Shown here in pieces: positions 59,450 to 64,000 of a DNA stretch of 64,000 nucleotides. The stretch covers positions 23,189,017-23,253,016 of the forward strand of contig CM038466.1 in assembly GCA_021464415.1 (NCBI GenBank), written 5' to 3'. The notes under the pieces were generated by a model. The model was not told the DNA's origin and made no database searches. It saw only the letters and a list, made by a program, of their open reading frames with translations. Made by a program: the position numbers and the translations under genes. The stretch's first letter is position 1; each line of letters starts with the position of its first letter. The stretch is from Lonicera japonica. Its lineage: Eukaryota > Streptophyta > Magnoliopsida > Dipsacales > Caprifoliaceae.

Positions 59450-60430
59450 TACTCTATCTGCACCCGCACCTAAGCCCAAGCAACTCTGCTAGAGATTCAT
59501 GAGGGTCTATGTGGAAGGCACCCGGCAACTTGTTCACTAGCACTCAAAGTTGGCAAACAAGGCTATTTTTGACCCACTATCCTACAAGACGCTAGGGAGT
59601 TGGTAAGGAAATGAGACAAGTGCCAGCGGTTCGCCAACTCCCAATAAAACTCATGACCTCTGTCATCAGCTCTTGGCCTTTTTCGCAATGGGACATAGAC
59701 ATAGTGGGACCTTTTTCTCTGGACAAAGGGCAGACCAAATTCACAGTAGTGGCCATCGATTACTTTACCAAAAGGACTGAGGTTGAAGTACTAACAACGA
59801 TCACCACTATGAAGATTCAAAATTTTATGTGGAGGAACATCATCTGTCATTTTGGTCTCTCAAAAATGCTGATCACTGATAATAGAAAGCAGTTTGACTG
59901 CGAACCTCTTTAGAACATTTCTGTGAAGAACATAAAATTGAAAATTACTACAGCTCGCCTGTCCACCCTCAGGCCAATTGCCAAGCAGATGTCACCTAAT
60001 AGAACCTTTACTCGAGCTCGTTAAAGAAGAGACTTGATAATGCCAAGGAAAACTAATCTGAAGAGCTCCCCTCAGTACTATGGACTTATAGAACCACCAT
60101 CAGAGGTCTTTTCCAGACCTATGGAGCTAAAGCAGTTATTCCAGTGAAAATAGGAGTCCCAACTTACAGAATTAACTGTCATGACCCAGCTCATAATGAT
60201 GAAGACCTGGTGGCTAACCTGGATCTCCTTGAGAAAAAGATAGAGCAAGCTCGAATCAAGGAAGACGCCTATAAAAGAAGCATAGTCAAAAGTTACAACA
60301 AAAGGGTCAAGCATCGAGGCCTGAATGTTGGCGACTTGGTGCTTCAAAAACTCACCTCGACAACAAAGATTTATAAACATAGCAAGCTCGTTGCCAAGTG
60401 GGAAGGCCCCTATGTGATCACTGTTGGTCA
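59450..60430 (+). pseudogene. Gypsy integrase fragment
   Basis: WPFSQWDIDIVGPF, VVAIDYFTKRTEVE and FGLSKMLITDNRKQFD are the catalytic core, with its first two aspartates recognisable. NKRVKHRGLNVGDLVL and AKWEGPYVITV are the C-terminal part. Frames change at least twice. Confidence 0.88.
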
Positions 60431-61875
60431 AAAAATACCCTAGAGGGGGTAAATAGGGTTTTTAAAAAATTTAATATTGAATTAAAAACTTTTCTAAAAA
60501 TATTTAAGCAAAACAAATTTACTAAACAAATATATCAAGGAAATAATCAATACAAGCAATCAATCAAACAAACTCAAGACCAATTAATGAATAATAGCAA
60601 GGAAATAAATAACTTGAGTTAGAGAGATTAAACCGATTTGAAGCTTAAGATTTTTTGTTCTTACAGTTTTGATTTCCTAAACCTTAGTCCGCGCTTGGTT
60701 AGTTTCCCGAGAAGTTTCACTAATTTCAATCTTTTTTCGGGTGAAGATCAAACATTCACAAGTGTTGTTGTCTCACACACTCTTATAAATATTGCTTTAT
60801 CACAATAATCCCTCTTGCTAATTTGTGAGATTTACCTCTCACAAACACTAAATAAGAATTTACCTTCTTGTTATCCCATGGGATTTACCTTTCACAATTG
60901 AATACAAATTGTTTGGTGATTCACACCAATTAACAATAACTCTCAAGTGTTTAAAGAATACAATTGAAATTCACATTAGATTTACTTGTTTAATCAAGAT
61001 TTATAGATCAAGTAAATAATGATTGATCAATAACAATTTTTGAATCTTAGAATGTTTGAAATAGATGAAGAGTATAGTATAAGAATGATTCAAGGTGTTC
61101 AAAATGTGTCTTGGATAGTGTATATATAGTCCCAAAAGTGATAATAGCCGTTTTTGAGGTTTAGTACCAAAAATGGTGAAAAATCTTAAATCTAACGCTA
61201 TATTATAAAACATCAGTCGACTGAGCAAAGTTGCTTAGTCGACTAATGGGCTTTGTTCTATCAGGCTCAAAATTCTAATTTTTGGACTTTTGCATTTTAA
61301 GCTCCAAAATCAATTCTAATGCTTTGGGGACTTCAAAAATAAGTTCCTAAGACATATATTTTCAGAAAAACTCAAAATATGATTCGTTTGAATTTAATAT
61401 GAATTTATTTCCAAACCGGTATTTGTAAGAATGATGTTTTGAATGATTTTGATTCAAACTTGATTTTGATCAATCTAAGAATGTTGTAACAATGTATATG
61501 AGCTATAATAATCATCAAATAAGAAAATTTACAAATAATCCTAAGCACTCACTCAAATATCGAATAGACGAGTTTTTAAATATTTCGATTTGTTTCTTCA
61601 ATTTGATCTTCACTTGAAGCTTTTGTCTTCAAGCTTTTACATGTAATCCTTGATCTTTGAGCTTTATGAAATGTATTGTGATGAGATTGATCTTTCTTGT
61701 CTTGTCCAACGCTTGTAGATGAATGATTTCAATTTGGATAGATCAGTTTTAGTCCACGAATGATGATCATTGAACTATGGCTATAATAACTTCAACACAC
61801 ATGTTAAATTGCACATGATTGATTTATTGCTATTATCAAAATAAGATTAAGACCTTCTAAGTTAACAGTCACCAA
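60431..61875. mobile_element. 1445-bp unclassified insertion with GGTCA duplication
   Basis: GGTCA occurs at 60426-60430 and 61876-61880. Removing the insert restores the polyprotein end (VITVGQ then VSKPGTYYLRTVD). The insert begins AAAAATACCCTAGAGGGGGT and ends GTTAACAGTCACCAA, so TG..CA ends are not seen. It is AT-rich and holds the inverted pair AGTCGACTGAGCAA / TTGCTTAGTCGACT (61213-61242). No coding domain was recognised. Confidence 0.7.
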
Positions 61876-61972
61876 GGTCAGTAAACCTGGCACTTACTAT
61901 TTACGGACTGTAGATAGCATAGAGCTCATGAAACTATGAAACATAGAGCACCTCAAGAGATACTATCATTGA
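61876..61972 (+). pseudogene. End of the Gypsy polyprotein
   Basis: VSKPGTYYLRTVDSIELMK, a stop codon, then NIEHLKRYYH and TGA at 61970-61972, the usual C-terminal end of Tat polyproteins. Confidence 0.8.
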
Positions 61973-62099
61973 GTTATAGTAGTTTGTATTTTTTTTAATA
62001 ATTGCATCCAAGGGAATGTATATGAAATATTTTATTTGCTATTTCGTTGTAACTTACACTCTGTACAAAAAATCTCTCACAAATAGGTTAGTTTTCAAA

Positions 62100-62752
62100 C
62101 TGAAGAAGCTTGGTAACAAATGAGAAATTTGTCAAAATTTGCCTAAGTTATAAGGGGGCATGACTCTACTCAAGACTTAGTCAAAAAAAAGAAAAATTAT
62201 TCCTTTTAAACACCAAGGATCTCGAAAAAACTCTTATCACCGTGTAGGTCAGTCACCAAGCATGAAATGACCTAAATACAGGCCTACTGAGAACTGTACA
62301 AAAAAATCTCTCACAAAGATGTCAGTTTAGTAAGTGCTTAACTCACAAGAAGCACACTTGCACTCTGTACAAAAACCTCGCACAAATAGGTCAGTTTAGT
62401 AAATGCTTAACTCGCAAGAAGCACACTTGCACTCTATACAAAAATCTCTCACAAAGAGGTCAGTTTAGTAAGTGCTTAACTCGTAAGAAGCACATTTTCA
62501 CTCTGTGCAAAAATCTCTCACAAAGAGGTCAGTTTAGTAAGTGTTAAGCTTGCAAGAAGCACACTTGCAATTTGTTTAAAAACCTCTCACAAAGAGGTCG
62601 GTTTTTCAACTAAAGAGGCCTGGTAACAAATGAGAAATTTGTCAAAATTTGCCTAAGTTAGAAGGGGGACATGACTCTACTCAAGACTTAGCCAAAAAAG
62701 AATAAATTTTCCCTTTAAACACTAAGGACCTCGAAAAAAATTTCTATCACCA
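62100..62752. repeat. Tat 3' region: 69-bp tandem array between direct repeats
   Basis: A 69-bp unit containing GCTTAACTCGCAAGAAGCAC and TCTCACAAAGAGGTCAGTTT recurs with starts at 62336, 62405, 62474 and about 62543 (array about 62293-62607). A segment of about 135 bp with GGTAACAAATGAGAAATTTG and CATGACTCTACTCAAGACTT occurs on both sides (62100-62240 and 62617-62752). It lies between the polyprotein and the antisense ORF. Confidence 0.9.
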
Positions 62753-63041
62753 TATAGATTGTTCACCTCTTATGAATTTCTTAAAGACGTAGTTAAGGCA
62801 TGTTATTTATCTTGTTTAATCCTGTTTGACTTTCTCTACATTGTGAGGGCATTAGAGTATCACAAAAGCTCATTGCTACATCTCACATAACAACTTAGAC
62901 AAAAAAAAATAAGAATTAATGCAAAGCAAAACAGATAACAGACAACAAACATTTTTAAAAAATAATTCATTTCATTGATAAAAAGAGTAGTTACACAGGT
63001 CTTAAAGATTTCTATACAAAAAGAAAAGAGACCTATCAAAA

Positions 63042-63826
63042 CTACTGTTCAACTCTATCTCCAGCTCGTGAAGGGAAAGATTTGCCAGTCTCCCACTTGG
63101 TCAGCACATCGGGCTCCTCAGCTTGAATTAGCTGCAGCATAACAAGGGCGTCGTACCTTTTCTCAGCAATCTTGGCCTCCAACTCAGGGGTCACGTGGAT
63201 CTTTGAGGGAGCTTCTAGCTCCTCAGGCCTCTACAAAGCTAGCTTTTTGCACTTATAAAAGCCAGTGACAAAAGAATCCGAGATCCTCAGCAAGGGACCC
63301 TCCGTGGCGCAGAACTGCTCAATGGCTTAGGACTTCACTGCCAGAACAGACTCCTTCAGCCTCTTCAGCTCGAGCTCCTTGGCCATCAGCTGAGCTTAGG
63401 TGTCTTTTAATGCATTCTCAACACCCTCTCTGCCCTTGTGCTCAGAAATTCGCTATTTCCTCACTCTTCTCCAATGTAAGCCCAGCATTATGGAGTTCTC
63501 TCCTAACTTGGGTCAGCTCGGACTTGAAGTTGAAGGCCTCCTATTTCTTGGCCTCGTGCTCCTGGGACAAAGGCTTTTTACTCAGGCTCCAACCTGGTGA
63601 ACATGTTGTTGAAGCTATTCACATTGCCCTTTAAACCTTCTGTCTCCGACAGGGCATTGTTTAGTTGGTCCAACATGACTTTCTTGTTATTGATAGCTCT
63701 CTCCAGGTTGCTCTTGACAATATAGAGCTTGTCCTGCGTCCTGATGAGTTCTTCCTGAAGAGCTAAGTTGGCCATGGCACTGGAGCCCTCCTCAATTAGG
63801 TGGAGGGTTGAGAAAAAGAGATTCAT
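63042..63826 (-). pseudogene. Antisense ORF of the Tat element, interrupted
   Basis: It opens with ATG at 63826 and reads 82 codons, largely charged and helical (LQEELIRTQDKLYIVKSNLE), to a stop at 63578. Related coding continues past several stops (SELTQVRRELHNAG, EELEAPSKIHVTPELEAKIA) to a final TAG at 63042-63044. An acceptor-like TTTTTTGTAG just before 63830 suggests an earlier exon further right. Coiled-coil antisense ORFs before the 3' LTR are known from Tat elements; their function is unknown. Confidence 0.65.
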
Positions 63827-64000
63827 GGCCTACAAAAAAGTAAAAGAGATAAATTATATTAAAAGAACTTCAAGAATGGAGCCTATAATGAAGATACAAA
63901 TACCTGACTTATGTGAAAGCTAAATGAGTTAGCTAATGAGCTCGTTCCCCGTTCCCCGTTCCCTTGCCTGCTTCAGCACCTTCTACGATAAAGAATGGAG

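Larger units (their letters stand above)
55300..64000 (+). mobile_element. Tat-lineage Ty3/Gypsy retrotransposon, 3' half, decayed and interrupted
   Basis: Order: start of RT (DIFAWSHDDM, 55320-55522), RT continued (57484-58240, with YVDDMLVKS), archaeal-type RNase H (58679-59293), integrase (59450-60430), polyprotein end (61876-61972), a 3' region with a 69-bp tandem array, and an antisense ORF (63042-63826). A Gypsy domain order with an extra archaeal RNase H and an antisense ORF before the 3' LTR is a mark of the Tat lineage. gag, protease and the 5' LTR are missing on the left; the 3' LTR would lie beyond 64000. Many stops and frameshifts show it is old. Confidence 0.85.

Noticed and set aside
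62293..62607. Possible CRISPR-like array
   Set aside because: The 69-bp units are contiguous tandem repeats without unique spacers, in a plant retrotransposon.

Overview
The window is nuclear DNA of a flowering plant, most likely a eudicot. Its genes have many short exons with GT-AG introns, the sequence is AT-rich, and the gaps are full of plant transposons (Copia, Tat-type Ty3/Gypsy, LINEs, SINE-like units, Stowaway and Harbinger-type MITEs, and a TRIM-like element). I cannot name the species. No rRNA, tRNA, CRISPR or prokaryotic feature was seen.

Layout. (1) 281-463 (+): last exon of a UPF0548/DUF1990 protein; the rest lies left of the window. (2) 1879-6254 (-): an intact five-exon GDSL esterase/lipase gene of 369 codons with all catalytic blocks. 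(3) 6255-16037: gene-poor DNA with MITEs, simple repeats, a SINE-like unit and LTR-like debris. (4) 16038-25870 (+): an intact eleven-exon DHHC protein S-acyltransferase gene (PAT10-like, 343 codons) whose introns hold LINE, MITE and TRIM-type insertions. (5) 27940-51878 (-), perhaps with a 5' leader near 53200-53340: a chloroplast-type ribonuclease E/G-like gene (RNE) of at least twelve exons, tail to tail with PAT10. Its coding frame is broken by one +1 and two -1 shifts, and the N-terminal exons were not found. One 8.8 kb intron carries a 7.5 kb Copia element (155-bp LTRs, 5-bp target duplication) with a LINE inside it, followed by a TRIM-like element. (6) 53341-55300: a Harbinger-type element with TAA duplications. 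(7) About 55300-64000 (+): the decayed 3' half of a Tat-lineage Ty3/Gypsy element. It shows RT, archaeal-type RNase H, integrase, a 69-bp tandem array and an antisense ORF, and is interrupted by a 1.96 kb solo LTR and by a 1.45 kb unclassified insertion.

The host genes are not an operon and share no pathway. The GDSL protein is predicted to be secreted, PAT10 is a membrane palmitoyltransferase, and RNE belongs to plastid RNA processing. I found no convincing undescribed gene system. The most notable observations are the three frame breaks in RNE, the exact target duplications that resolve the nested transposons, the TRIM-like element, several hairpin-rich MITEs, and the unclassified insertion at 60431-61875.
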